Positions 47,680-56,120 of a stretch of DNA of 64,000 nt are shown here, in pieces. The notes beneath the pieces were generated by a model that was given only the letters and a program-made list of their open reading frames with translations, had not been told where the DNA came from and made no database searches. A program made the translations under genes and the position numbers. Source of the stretch: Bradyrhizobium sp. B097 (GTDB taxonomy: Bacteria; Pseudomonadota; Alphaproteobacteria; Rhizobiales; Xanthobacteraceae); NCBI RefSeq assembly GCF_038957035.1, contig NZ_CP152412.1, positions 7,126,501-7,190,500 on the forward strand. The letters run 5' to 3'. Position 1 is the first letter of the stretch. Every line of letters starts with the position of its first letter.

Positions 47680-47816
47680 CAGGAGTCAAGATAACTCGCA
47701 ACGCGAATACGCATGCTCGCGGCTGCTCGGGACCCGAGGCTCCGCCGTTTGTACGTTCCGTACCGCGCGACGCCGCATCATCGATGGCTGCTTCGCGCTC
47801 CGGCGTATTGATCTTT

Positions 47817-47830
47817 TCCAATTTATCGGA
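47817..47830. promoter_or_regulatory. second operator candidate in kbl-hom intergenic region
   Basis: TCCAATTTATCGGA, matching the palindrome at 47666-47679 at 12 of 14 positions. It lies about 120 bases upstream of the homoserine dehydrogenase gene. Confidence 0.5.
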
Positions 47831-47953
47831 CACGATCCCGTATAAAGGAACGCGGCGAGCGACAGCAATCCCGATTGGTGCGCTTCGCACCGGATTCGAT
47901 GACGTCGTGCCGCCTGAAGCCCCCGGGCTTCGCAAAATTGCGCGAGGATTGTG

Positions 47954-49000
47954 ATGGCAGATGAAGGTCGGGCGCCAATAAACGTCGTACTGATAGGCTT
48001 CGGCAGCGTCGGCAAAGCCTTTTCGCGGCTCATAAGGGACAGCAGCGCGAGCCTGGCTTCGAAATACGGCATCCGCCTGAATATTGCGGCCGTATCGGAT
48101 CTTCGGTTCGGCTCGCTCGTGCCCTGCGAGGGGATGGACGTCTCCCGCCTGGCAGAGACATCGCTCCAGCCGGGCGGATTCGAAAAATATCCAGGCGGCA
48201 GCAGCAGGGCGCAGAATGAGACAATCATAAGGGACGTGCCGGCCGACATCGTCATCGAGGCGACCTTCACCAACCCTGTCGATGGTGAGCCTGCAACCTC
48301 CCATTGCCGCCGGGCAATCGAGGCCGGCAGGCATGTCGTTACGTGCAACAAGGGACCGGTCGCCTTCGCCGGCAAGGAGCTCAAGGCCCTCGCCGCGCGC
48401 AAGGGCGTCACCTTCGCGTATGAAGGTGCGGTCATGAGCGGAACGCCGGTCATACGCGTGGCCAGCCAGACACTGGCCATGGCCGGGATTCATGGATTCG
48501 AGGGTATCCTGAACGGGACTTCGAATTTTGTCCTTGGTCGTATGGGAGAGGGTCTGGATCTCGGCGCCGCGGTGAGGGAAGCGCAGGCTCTGGGATACGC
48601 AGAGGCGGACCCGAGCGCCGATATTGAAGGCCATGATGTGCGGCTCAAGGTCGCGATCATGGCAAACGAGCTGTTGGGCGCGGATATTTCGCCAGAACAG
48701 GTCCTTTGCGAAGGAATTTCGGGTCTGCAGCCCGCCGATATTCTCAAAGCGTCCAGGGCAGGGCAGCACTGGAAGTTGATTGGCTCCGCAAGCCGCGACG
48801 AACGGGGCTCGGTCACGGCCGCGGTTGCTCCGCGCGCCCTGTCCTCCGGTCACCCTCTGGCGAACATAGCCGGCGCTACGAATGCCATTACCTTCAGGAC
48901 AGATGTTTTGGGTGACGTGTCGATGGTTGGTCCCGGAGCCGGACCGCTTCAAACCGCATATGCGCTGCTGTCCGATATCATAGCGATCTACCGCAGCTAG
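47954..49000 (+). CDS. homoserine dehydrogenase without ACT domain
   Basis: A 348-residue NAD(P)-dependent enzyme interconverting homoserine and aspartate semialdehyde. The Rossmann motif is VVLIGFGSVGKAF. TCNKGPVAFAG, EGAVMSGTPVI and GILNGTSNFVLGRM carry the substrate-binding and catalytic region, and DPSADIEGHDVRLK follows. It ends after the catalytic domain and lacks the C-terminal ACT domain that makes biosynthetic enzymes feedback-sensitive, which fits a catabolic job. The ATG at 47954 has GAGG upstream. It is divergent from kbl. Confidence 0.88.
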   Translation: MADEGRAPINVVLIGFGSVGKAFSRLIRDSSASLASKYGIRLNIAAVSDLRFGSLVPCEGMDVSRLAETSLQPGGFEKYPGGSSRAQNETIIRDVPADIVIEATFTNPVDGEPATSHCRRAIEAGRHVVTCNKGPVAFAGKELKALAARKGVTFAYEGAVMSGTPVIRVASQTLAMAGIHGFEGILNGTSNFVLGRMGEGLDLGAAVREAQALGYAEADPSADIEGHDVRLKVAIMANELLGADISPEQVLCEGISGLQPADILKASRAGQHWKLIGSASRDERGSVTAAVAPRALSSGHPLANIAGATNAITFRTDVLGDVSMVGPGAGPLQTAYALLSDIIAIYRS

Positions 49001-49066
49001 TCTGGTGTTGCAGGCAACAACAGGCACGCAGAAGCCGGCCGCCCGAGGGGCGCGCGTCGGGGTGAA

Positions 49067-49639
49067 CTATCTGTAAAGGACAACGAGAAACCCGCGGGCT
49101 ATCTTGCCGCCCACATTCGAGATTCGATGTCGAACGTCGGCGGGGTAGCGCGCTGTCTCGCCGTTGTCGAGACGCATCGTACTGTCGCCGCAGGTCACCT
49201 CGAATCCCTGCGTGAGTGCCGTAAAGTGTTCGAACGTACCGGACGCGTGTGGATCACTCTCCAGTTTGCCGCCGGACTGGATTTCGACGTCATACCATTC
49301 CGTCTGGCCGGCGAGGCGTGGAGAACTCAGGATCTTCAGCCGGCACAGCCCGTCGGCGCTGCGAATTTCAGGGGTATGCGCCCTCGTCGTAATCTCTATC
49401 TGGTCGAGGCTTGCTGCGGTGCTGCCGGTACCGACAAGATCCGAAAAGCCGATCTCGAGCGCCTGGGTCAGGCTCCAGACGACCGCAAACGTCGGGTTCG
49501 CCTCACCGCGCTCGATCTGGCTGAGCATGGATTTCGAGACGCCGGATTGTACGGAAAGCTGCTCAAGTGTCAGCTTGCGCAGCTTGCGTTCCCTCTGGAT
49601 CGCGGGTCCAATTTTCGGGGTTCTTTGAGACATCCTCAT
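49067..49639 (-). CDS. XRE-family transcriptional regulator with cupin domain
   Basis: A 190-residue regulator. An N-terminal HTH (LRKLTLEQLSVQSGVSKSML followed by SQIERGEANPT, residues about 20-50) is followed by a C-terminal cupin (FEHFTALTQGFEVTC, ETARYPADVRHRISN). Such proteins sense amino acids or related metabolites. It is convergent with the homoserine dehydrogenase gene and is the only regulator recognised in the catabolic region, so it is the first candidate to bind the operator motifs near kbl or the ATACCTAGTAT sites. The start may be 49639 or 49633. Confidence 0.88.
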   Translation of the reverse strand: MRMSQRTPKIGPAIQRERKLRKLTLEQLSVQSGVSKSMLSQIERGEANPTFAVVWSLTQALEIGFSDLVGTGSTAASLDQIEITTRAHTPEIRSADGLCRLKILSSPRLAGQTEWYDVEIQSGGKLESDPHASGTFEHFTALTQGFEVTCGDSTMRLDNGETARYPADVRHRISNVGGKIARGFLVVLYR

Positions 49640-50241
49640 CGACTTAAGTTACCGGTCGCAACTACGCTCCCACATCCTGTATAGCGGATTTTACCGGCGT
49701 CTTCACTCCATTCGGCCTGACGGTGCTGTTTGACAGGGTCCGGCAGTCGTACGCGTGCGCCTCGATTTTTCCGACCGGGGAGTGCAGTTTGAGGGCGACA
49801 TCCCGCGAACGGTTGCCTGACCGGCCACGACGGATCCTCCAGTCTCTCGCCCGTTCGGGCCAGTGAAACCACTTTCATTTTCCGCCCGACCGGTATCACC
49901 GGAAAACCGCCGCTTCGGGACCGGCTGCCCGCCGTTGGAGGCCCGCGCAATTGTCGGCATTGATGGTCGCGTGGCGGCGACTTCGCCGGTGCGGCAGCAT
50001 CGTCTGCAGCCCGGGACGGCGCCGGCAGCGTCCGGTCGTTTCCGGCCAAGCATATGCGTGTCATCAGCGAGAAGTGTGCGTCATTGGCGTTCAGGCCGGC
50101 GCCGCCGCACTTACTCGAGCCCGAGACCAGCCGAACTAAACCAGCCCTCGAACATGCCCACCATCTCATTCTCACTCTTGCTGCGGTCCCGCCCATAGCT
50201 GCAAGCGCACCTGTGAGGCCTCTTCGTGTGCGCTCGCTCGC
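49640..50241. other. no supportable gene
   Basis: About 600 bases upstream of the XRE gene. ORFs on both strands overlap and none has similarity I recognise. It marks the border between the catabolic region and the hypothetical-gene block. Confidence 0.4.
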
Positions 50242-50478
50242 CTACGGCTCCCCGTCGAGATCGTATTTCACGCCTAGCTCCCTCGCGAAGATGAAGGCAG
50301 CTTCCGGAGCCATCTTGGGACTGTCGCAAACGAAGCCTGCGTTCCAGTTGGCGGAGCCAGGCTCAGTGGTAAATGATCGGGTTATCGCCACTCCTTCAAT
50401 GTGGCTCCAGTCGGGATGCTTGGTGACCTCATTCATGAGGATTGCGCGCAGTTCGTCGGCTGTCTTCTTCGCCCTCAT
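50242..50478 (-). CDS. small hypothetical protein
   Basis: A 78-residue protein (start MRAKKTADELRAILMNEVTK, then HPDWSHIEGVAITRS). The ATG at 50478 overlaps the stop of the preceding GYF-domain gene (ATGA), so the two are translationally coupled. The longer frame to 50688 merely overlaps that gene. Soluble, no motif recognised. Confidence 0.65.
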   Translation of the reverse strand: MRAKKTADELRAILMNEVTKHPDWSHIEGVAITRSFTTEPGSANWNAGFVCDSPKMAPEAAFIFARELGVKYDLDGEP

Positions 50479-50819
50479 TGTCTGTGCCTTTGAGCTTTTG
50501 CCCGTCTCCGCTGCGCGGAATTCCAAATCATCACCTTGCGTCCGACCTGACTGGCGATGCCGACGGAAAAAAACGGGACGATGATCCACCACCACTTTAC
50601 CCGCCAAGTTGGCATTTGATCGAGCGGTAGCGGCGGTGGGCCCAACGTCTGCGCCCTGAATTCCGGGACCTCGCCAGCCTTCTTCCATTCCTCAAACCCG
50701 TCACGCCAAACGAGAGCGCTCGCCGGCTCCGACAGGCGCGCAAGCACATCCTTCAATTGCTGGAGACTAACCGGGCCGATCTGCCCCTTGTAATCGGCAT
50801 AGTACCAAACGTCAGACAA
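50475..50819 (-). CDS. GYF_2 (DUF4339) domain membrane protein
   Basis: A 114-residue protein. The N-terminal GYF-like domain is WYYADYKGQIGPVSLQQLKD and LVWRDGFEEWKKAGEVPEF. It is followed by a proline-rich linker and one hydrophobic segment (WWWIIVPFFSVGIAS). Such domains bind proline-rich peptides. It is coupled to the small downstream gene by a 4-base overlap. Function unknown. Confidence 0.8.
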   Translation of the reverse strand: MSDVWYYADYKGQIGPVSLQQLKDVLARLSEPASALVWRDGFEEWKKAGEVPEFRAQTLGPPPLPLDQMPTWRVKWWWIIVPFFSVGIASQVGRKVMIWNSAQRRRAKAQRHRQ

Positions 50820-51083
50820 AGCCCCTCCTTCGAACGTCGGGAACGCGCTATATACGGATAGTTGCCGCAGTCAATGGCCACACGCTTCACTCTTGATGCG
50901 GCTTCCGGGAAGCCTTCGGGCTCGCGCCCATAGGTGCAACAGCGTGACCGGCGAGTCGGCGCTCACGCACACAAGCCGGCTGGCGAGGTTCGCTGATGCG
51001 TGTGTTGCTCTGTTAGCGAATGGATGCGCGATCGACATCGCCGTGCACCCGTCCAATGGACCGGACCGCTTGCGCACGCGATC

Positions 51084-51308
51084 TTACGCCATGCCCGCGC
51101 CGAGAACGGATCCGTCGCGGTCAGAGTAGGGATGGATGCTGCCAAGCGCGATGCTGTCCGCTCGGGCTGAGACAGCTGTGTATGGGTCGGCCGCACGCTT
51201 GGCAGTACGGTAGTCCCCGCCTTTCAGTGCGCGCTCAAATCGCTCGCGGCGCCATTGTTCGATCCGGCTGAGGCGCAGGATCGTTGGTGTCTTCCAAGTT
51301 TTCGCCAT
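51084..51308 (-). CDS. small hypothetical protein
   Basis: A 74-residue basic protein (MAKTWKTPTILRLSRIEQWR, then RERFERALKGGDYR). GGGAGA lies six bases upstream of the ATG, which supports translation. No family recognised. Confidence 0.5.
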   Translation of the reverse strand: MAKTWKTPTILRLSRIEQWRRERFERALKGGDYRTAKRAADPYTAVSARADSIALGSIHPYSDRDGSVLGAGMA

Positions 51309-51400
51309 GTCACATCTCCCTTTTTGCCGGCCTCCGGGATGACCTAGTTTACGCTGGGCCGGCCGTCCCGCAGCAGATGCCGGTAGTCTTGATTAGCCAT

Positions 51401-51610
51401 TCACTTGGCACGGGCGAGATGCGTCTCATAGGCGCGACGGGCACGCTGCGGCTCGCGTCTGGGATCGATATGCAATACGATCTCTGCCACTTCGCGCCGG
51501 TCCGCACCTTCTGCGTCGGCGTCTAGCAGCCGCAGATAGGTGACGGCGTGCTCTTCGTCGTAGGGCGTTAGGGTCTGATCAGTCGGCGCGGTATCGAGTG
51601 GCTCCCGCAT
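51401..51610 (-). CDS. small DUF2285-like protein
   Basis: A 69-residue protein (YDEEHAVTYLRLLDADAEGA, then DRREVAEIVLHIDP and ARRAYETHLARAK) resembling the DUF2285 segment common in genes near conjugative and integrative elements of alphaproteobacteria. It may be slightly truncated, because relatives continue WMTEHGYRxLL after the last residues seen here. GGAGA is found upstream of the ATG. Confidence 0.6.
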   Translation of the reverse strand: MREPLDTAPTDQTLTPYDEEHAVTYLRLLDADAEGADRREVAEIVLHIDPRREPQRARRAYETHLARAK

Positions 51611-51692
51611 TTGCAGTTCTCCGCAAGATGTAGATCGGCGGCTTAACCATCGGTCATATCGGAGCGCGTCGTTCGACTGTGCGTTCCGTTTT

Positions 51693-52271
51693 CTAGCCGG
51701 GGCGTATCACTTCGGCGTCGCAAGTGTCTGTGACCTTAAGTTGGTCGACAATCGCCATTTCGTAGGTGTTGGAGAACGACACAGTGCCGGCGAATATCGT
51801 CTCGGGCGTCCGAATGTCGATGGTGAAAATCCGCTTGCTTGGATCGGCAGTTCGGAGCGGGTGATGGCCCTTGTAGTTTCCCTGCTCAGCCTTGAACCTT
51901 TTCATTCTGCAGTTAGACGCGCCGCGCATATCGATGTCGAGTTCCTCCGGTCCCTGATCCCACCTCGCTACGAAAGAAGGATCGCTCCCAGATTTCGGAA
52001 CAACCCTAAATATCTCCAGCTTACCGGTCTCTGAGAGGATGCCGTCACACCATTCAAGCTTGTAGCCGGGATGAATGGCAGTCGGATTTACCTCCAGATT
52101 GCGCACTTCGGAGACCCGGCCGTCTCTGGTTCTAGTTCGATTGATCTTCGCCTGCCGATCCATCGTGTATCCTTCAGCCGTATCGAGTGGGGAGGCCTGA
52201 TCAAAGCTTAGCCTCTCACGCAGCCAAGGCGCAACCCGCCCAATCAGGCGCGGCAGCGAGGCCCCTAACAT
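51693..52271 (-). CDS. hypothetical protein
   Basis: A 192-residue protein with an N-terminal 36-residue extension ahead of an internal Met (MDRQAKINRTRTRDGR). The remainder looks like a beta-rich domain (GKLEIFRVVPKSG, RIFTIDIRTPETIFAGTVSF). No family recognised and no strong ribosome binding site at 52271, so the internal start at about 52163 is possible. Confidence 0.5.
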   Translation of the reverse strand: MLGASLPRLIGRVAPWLRERLSFDQASPLDTAEGYTMDRQAKINRTRTRDGRVSEVRNLEVNPTAIHPGYKLEWCDGILSETGKLEIFRVVPKSGSDPSFVARWDQGPEELDIDMRGASNCRMKRFKAEQGNYKGHHPLRTADPSKRIFTIDIRTPETIFAGTVSFSNTYEMAIVDQLKVTDTCDAEVIRPG

Positions 52272-52494
52272 GACGATTTGCGCGGGAAACTTTCCATACG
52301 TTTTCGGATTTTAGAAGTATTCGCTTGGAAATTCTTGCAAGTTAGGTCGCGCCGTCCTGCCGCCATGTACGAACGGATCAACGCTCACATCGAACGAAAA
52401 TCGCTCTCGACGAGGCTGCGCCGAGTTGAAGCGGTCGCCGTTCACCGGCAGGCGCCTCACAAGCTGAAGGTATCTCAGCCAAGGGCTTCTGCCG

Positions 52495-53283
52495 TCAGAA
52501 TTTGAAGCTACCGCCATCCGCATAGCCCTTGGGCCTGATTTCCAGAGACGCGGCCTGATCCAGGCGCTGCTTTCGGCAACGAAAATGCGGAGCGCTGTCA
52601 CTCACCTGTAGCCACGCTCCGTCGCGCCGCTCCAGCCAGCCGGAGGCGAGAAGGTCTCCGGCCCGAAAATCAGCATTCACAACTCCGATCCAGCGCTCGC
52701 AGTCGGCTGTTGGCCAAAGCGCGACGTGAACGGACAACTCGTCGTAACCCGCATCGTGAACATAAGCCACGGCGGGAATGTCCCCGATATTGAACCGATA
52801 GCTGCGGCCGGTGTCCCCGTATCTCGGGTCCGGCGGAGGCCAGTTGTTCTCACCGGCGCGCGGCGTGAACAAGCCCTTGTCGATGCCTGCATTGATTCCG
52901 GCCACCATCGCGTTGCGCCATGCCCGCCGCCTGCTCGATCCATCGTACTTGACCTTGGCCGCCCCCTTGGACGCGGTCCGGATCACGTCCGGGCCCTCGT
53001 AGCTGAGGCGATCGAAGGAAAAGCCGCGGAGGTCATCATCCGACATCGGAACACCCGTCACCGCCGCGAGCCGGCGCAGGAACGGCAATTCCTCGAGCAA
53101 CGCAAAGTCCGGACGCTCCGCTGCACGCCCCGCCATATGGGCCCGCAGCGCGGCATGGCTTGCATATCCGCAGGCGGCTGCGATCGCCTCGGTGAGATGA
53201 GATGATTTGTAATTCGGATAATCCAACCGAACCGCGCGCTTCACGCACGTCAGGGCCGATTCAGTCAATGGAATAGCGGTCAC
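52495..53283 (-). CDS. hypothetical protein of mobile-island type
   Basis: A 262-residue protein. The N-terminus (YKSSHLTEAIAAACGYASHAALRAHM) resembles a helical motif seen in hypothetical proteins on integrative elements. The rest is unassigned. The GTG at 53283 has GAGGTGG a few bases upstream. The protein appears intact and soluble. Confidence 0.65.
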   Translation of the reverse strand: MTAIPLTESALTCVKRAVRLDYPNYKSSHLTEAIAAACGYASHAALRAHMAGRAAERPDFALLEELPFLRRLAAVTGVPMSDDDLRGFSFDRLSYEGPDVIRTASKGAAKVKYDGSSRRRAWRNAMVAGINAGIDKGLFTPRAGENNWPPPDPRYGDTGRSYRFNIGDIPAVAYVHDAGYDELSVHVALWPTADCERWIGVVNADFRAGDLLASGWLERRDGAWLQVSDSAPHFRCRKQRLDQAASLEIRPKGYADGGSFKF

Positions 53284-53598
53284 GGATCCACCTCGTCATA
53301 TCGATGATCGATGTCCGCAGATTACGCACCGACCTGAGATACGAAGGTCGATCCAAGAAAGCTGAAGTTGTCCACTTTGACCCCGCGGCAGGTCCGGCGA
53401 GACGGCCGATTCGGAGGATGCCTTGCCTCCACGGAGCTTTCAAGTGCCAGGACAGCTGAAGGCACCCATGCTGCCCATTTGGTGCTGCATCCGGAACGAT
53501 CGAGACGGTGTAGTGGTAAGCCGAAGAAGGCCATGGCCTAAAGCCTCCCGCACACCAGCCGCGGAGATTATATTTGCGGAGGAAAAGGGCGACCCAGG

Positions 53599-54075
53599 AT
53601 GACCGGCGAATTGAACGAGGGAGTGGTCGGCGACACCGCCAAGCTGATGATGCATCGGCTGATTGCGCGGATGCTTCGTCGCGACCCGTCACTGATTGTG
53701 AGCGCTAGGATCGCTCACACACGCCAGGCGGACCAAGTCGTTGGATGGCCATTCGTGCGCGAGTGGGACGAGCCGCTTGCGTTTCCGGCGAGAGAGCTTG
53801 CTTCCAAGCTGACCAGCCGCGCCCGTGAGATGGTGAGGCTTCGCAACTCCTCGGCGTCCACCTGGCAGAAGACAAGCGATCTATTCGCGCGCGGCGAGTT
53901 CAACGATCGTCGCCGTGTCGAGGACCCTGCCAGCAAGGTCGTTGATCAGGACCTCGTTACCAGAACGAGTTGCGAACGCACCGAAAGAGAAACGGAAAGG
54001 TACGCTTGCCGTCCGCAGCGCTTTGGCCACCGCAAAAAAAGCAGCCATGCCGCATTGAATAGGTTGGTAGAATGA
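53599..54075 (+). CDS. hypothetical protein (C-terminus uncertain)
   Basis: A 158-residue ORF. Residues 1-95 (KLMMHRLIARMLRRDPSLIV, then GWPFVREWDEPLAFPARELA) look like a genuine helical protein. The last 50 residues are of low complexity and may reflect a frameshift. GGAGGAAAAGG lies about 12 bases upstream. Not recognised. Confidence 0.45.
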   Translation: MTGELNEGVVGDTAKLMMHRLIARMLRRDPSLIVSARIAHTRQADQVVGWPFVREWDEPLAFPARELASKLTSRAREMVRLRNSSASTWQKTSDLFARGEFNDRRRVEDPASKVVDQDLVTRTSCERTERETERYACRPQRFGHRKKSSHAALNRLVE

Positions 54076-54698
54076 GGCCTTGCGGCGACCCGATATCTAA
54101 ATGTTAGAGGCGTCGCTGTTTTCCCGCGCCAGACGCCGTGTGTCGCACGCATGCTCCACGACAGCGCAAAAACCGAACGAACACGAGTGTACCCAGGTCG
54201 CACCGATTACGCGCGCCGCACGTCGTTGGCGAGCAACTGCACGAGACGGACCGTTGTGACGCACGTTATCACATGTGCGCGCGCGGACCGTCCGAATCGT
54301 ACGAAGTTTTGCTGCCGAACGCGAACTCCATCTGACCCGCACAAGCTTAATCTAACTTGGGCTGCCCTACAGTCGTGGTCGCCCCACCGAGGAAGTCGAG
54401 CGGTTCGACCGAGAGTTCGATAATCTCTCCGGGCTGGCGAAGCGCAGCGGCACGGTTACCGAACGGCTAAGAAGGAGCTCGAATCTACCGACGTAAAGAA
54501 GCGGTGATGGCTCTGGCAGGTTTGCACGACGCTCCACCGGAGGGCGACTGTTAACCAAAAAAAAGAAGGCTGGCGCTTGACAGCTCACTGAGCACCTGCC
54601 CCCATGCGTTTGGACACGGTGGTTTTGAACCTTCATTACAACACCCTAGAATTGCAGATCGGGATGTGCGCCAAAATGCGCGCGGAGGACAACCCCAA
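54076..54698. other. no supportable gene
   Basis: About 600 bases. One plus-strand frame near 54370-54490 (RGRPTEEVERFDREFDNLSG) may be a fragment of an old gene, but has no start and no match I know. It must contain the promoter of the 54699 gene. Confidence 0.4.
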
Positions 54699-56084
54699 AT
54701 GAGCGATGCGTCCGATACTTTAACGCCACGAGTAGAGACCGCGCCCGAGCACGATGGTTGGGTGAAACGCTATCTCGGCGACTTCCGGCCCGTTCGCGTT
54801 TTGGGCGGCTTTGTATTGATACTCCTCGTCGCCCTCTCCGCGGCAAGCGCGGTGACCTTCTTTGCGGCCGCCCAGTTTCAGTCGCGGATCGCCGAGCTGA
54901 GCCTTAATGGAGCTCCTCTGACGATCTGGCGGGTCGATCAGTTTCGAGAGGACTTCAAAAATTGGCCTGAGGCGATCAGAAAACTGCGCGACGGCATCGC
55001 GCAAGACAGGATAAACCTCGCAAAAGACAGGCAAAACAATCTGGTGCTCGCCGCCGAGCAGCTAAGCGAGGCTACCCGCCTTGCCGAGGACGTCAGATCT
55101 CTGAAGCAAAAAGCGACTGCCGCGTCAGGTCAACTGGCCTCGATTTCTGCGACCTCGGCGCCAGAAAACTCCTCGAGTGTATCCGACCTCCTGACCCAGC
55201 TCGAATTGCTCCTATCCCGCGACGATCTGCAGAAACAGTTCGGCGGCGAACTTGCTGCGATGAGGAAGCGCTACATCGAGAACGTAGAACTCCGCGCAAC
55301 CGTTGACACGAACGATGCGAAAATAAAGGGCAAGGAGAGCTGGATCGCGAGTCTTCAGGAACAGCGAAAAGATCGCGAGCAGGCGGCCGCTAAGCTCTTC
55401 GGTGATTCCAATTCGACAACCGCACCCGAACTCGTGGAACGCATCGTCAACATCACCGCCGAACTGTCGTCCCTCTCCAGCGTCTGGGGCGGCGCCGTCT
55501 ACACCGTAGCACTGTGGACGAACGATATGGTCGTCTTGTCGCTGCTCATTTCGATGGGAGTGCTCGGCAGCGCCCTAAGCCTCCTCGCCGCGTTCATCAG
55601 CAACGATCAGGATTCGCTTTCATTCGGCGAATACCCCCTTCGGCTCGCGTTCGGTGCCGTCCTGGCCATTGTCATGTTCATCATCGCTAAGGCCGGAGTG
55701 CCGGTCCTTGCGGACACGGGAAAGCTCGCCGGCAACGCCCCGCTAAACCCCTATTTCATCTCATTGCTGGCGGTCGTTTCGGGATTGATGTCAGATCGGT
55801 CGATGGCGGCAATCCGTGGGGTCGCCAGCTCCCTGCTGCGAAGCGTCGGCGGTGCCGACTACAGCCCACGCTACAGCCGCGTCGACCTGGACGAGGCACT
55901 CAAGGCCACAAGTCGCGACATCGACGGAATGGCACGTCTCCTGGAAATGGATGGGGACGACGTTCGGAAGCTGTTTTCCGGCAGCGAGAAGGTGTCTCCA
56001 GACCAGCAAAAACTGGTTTCTGCTTACCTGGGACGTCCGCTGCGCGACCTGTTCTCCGATCTGCCTGCGACGGAAGCGAGCTGA
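54699..56084 (+). CDS. membrane protein with coiled-coil, partner of DUF2235 gene
   Basis: A 461-residue protein. TM segment at about residues 32-55 (VLGGFVLILLVALSAASAVT), a long charged helical region likely to form coiled coil (about 90-250), three further hydrophobic segments (about 270-370: NDMVVLSLLISMGVLGSALS; FGAVLAIVMFIIAKAGV; PYFISLLAVVSGLMS), and a cytoplasmic tail with DEALKATSRDIDGMARLLEM. GGAGG precedes the ATG. The DUF2235 gene follows after 36 bases. No family name can be given. Confidence 0.75.
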   Translation: MSDASDTLTPRVETAPEHDGWVKRYLGDFRPVRVLGGFVLILLVALSAASAVTFFAAAQFQSRIAELSLNGAPLTIWRVDQFREDFKNWPEAIRKLRDGIAQDRINLAKDRQNNLVLAAEQLSEATRLAEDVRSLKQKATAASGQLASISATSAPENSSSVSDLLTQLELLLSRDDLQKQFGGELAAMRKRYIENVELRATVDTNDAKIKGKESWIASLQEQRKDREQAAAKLFGDSNSTTAPELVERIVNITAELSSLSSVWGGAVYTVALWTNDMVVLSLLISMGVLGSALSLLAAFISNDQDSLSFGEYPLRLAFGAVLAIVMFIIAKAGVPVLADTGKLAGNAPLNPYFISLLAVVSGLMSDRSMAAIRGVASSLLRSVGGADYSPRYSRVDLDEALKATSRDIDGMARLLEMDGDDVRKLFSGSEKVSPDQQKLVSAYLGRPLRDLFSDLPATEAS

Positions 56085-56120
56085 CACACAACGGCGACAA
56101 GCGACCTGGAGGGTACCTTC

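Noticed and set aside
47585..49027. A 480-codon minus-strand ORF across the kbl-hom intergenic region.
   Set aside because: It runs antisense through the homoserine dehydrogenase gene and the operator region, without any recognisable domain.
42732..49639. Reading kbl-tdh, threonine synthase and homoserine dehydrogenase as an ordinary biosynthetic threonine locus.
   Set aside because: The dehydrogenase lacks the ACT domain, thrB is absent, and the neighbours are uptake and hydrolase genes, so a catabolic setting is more likely. Not proven.
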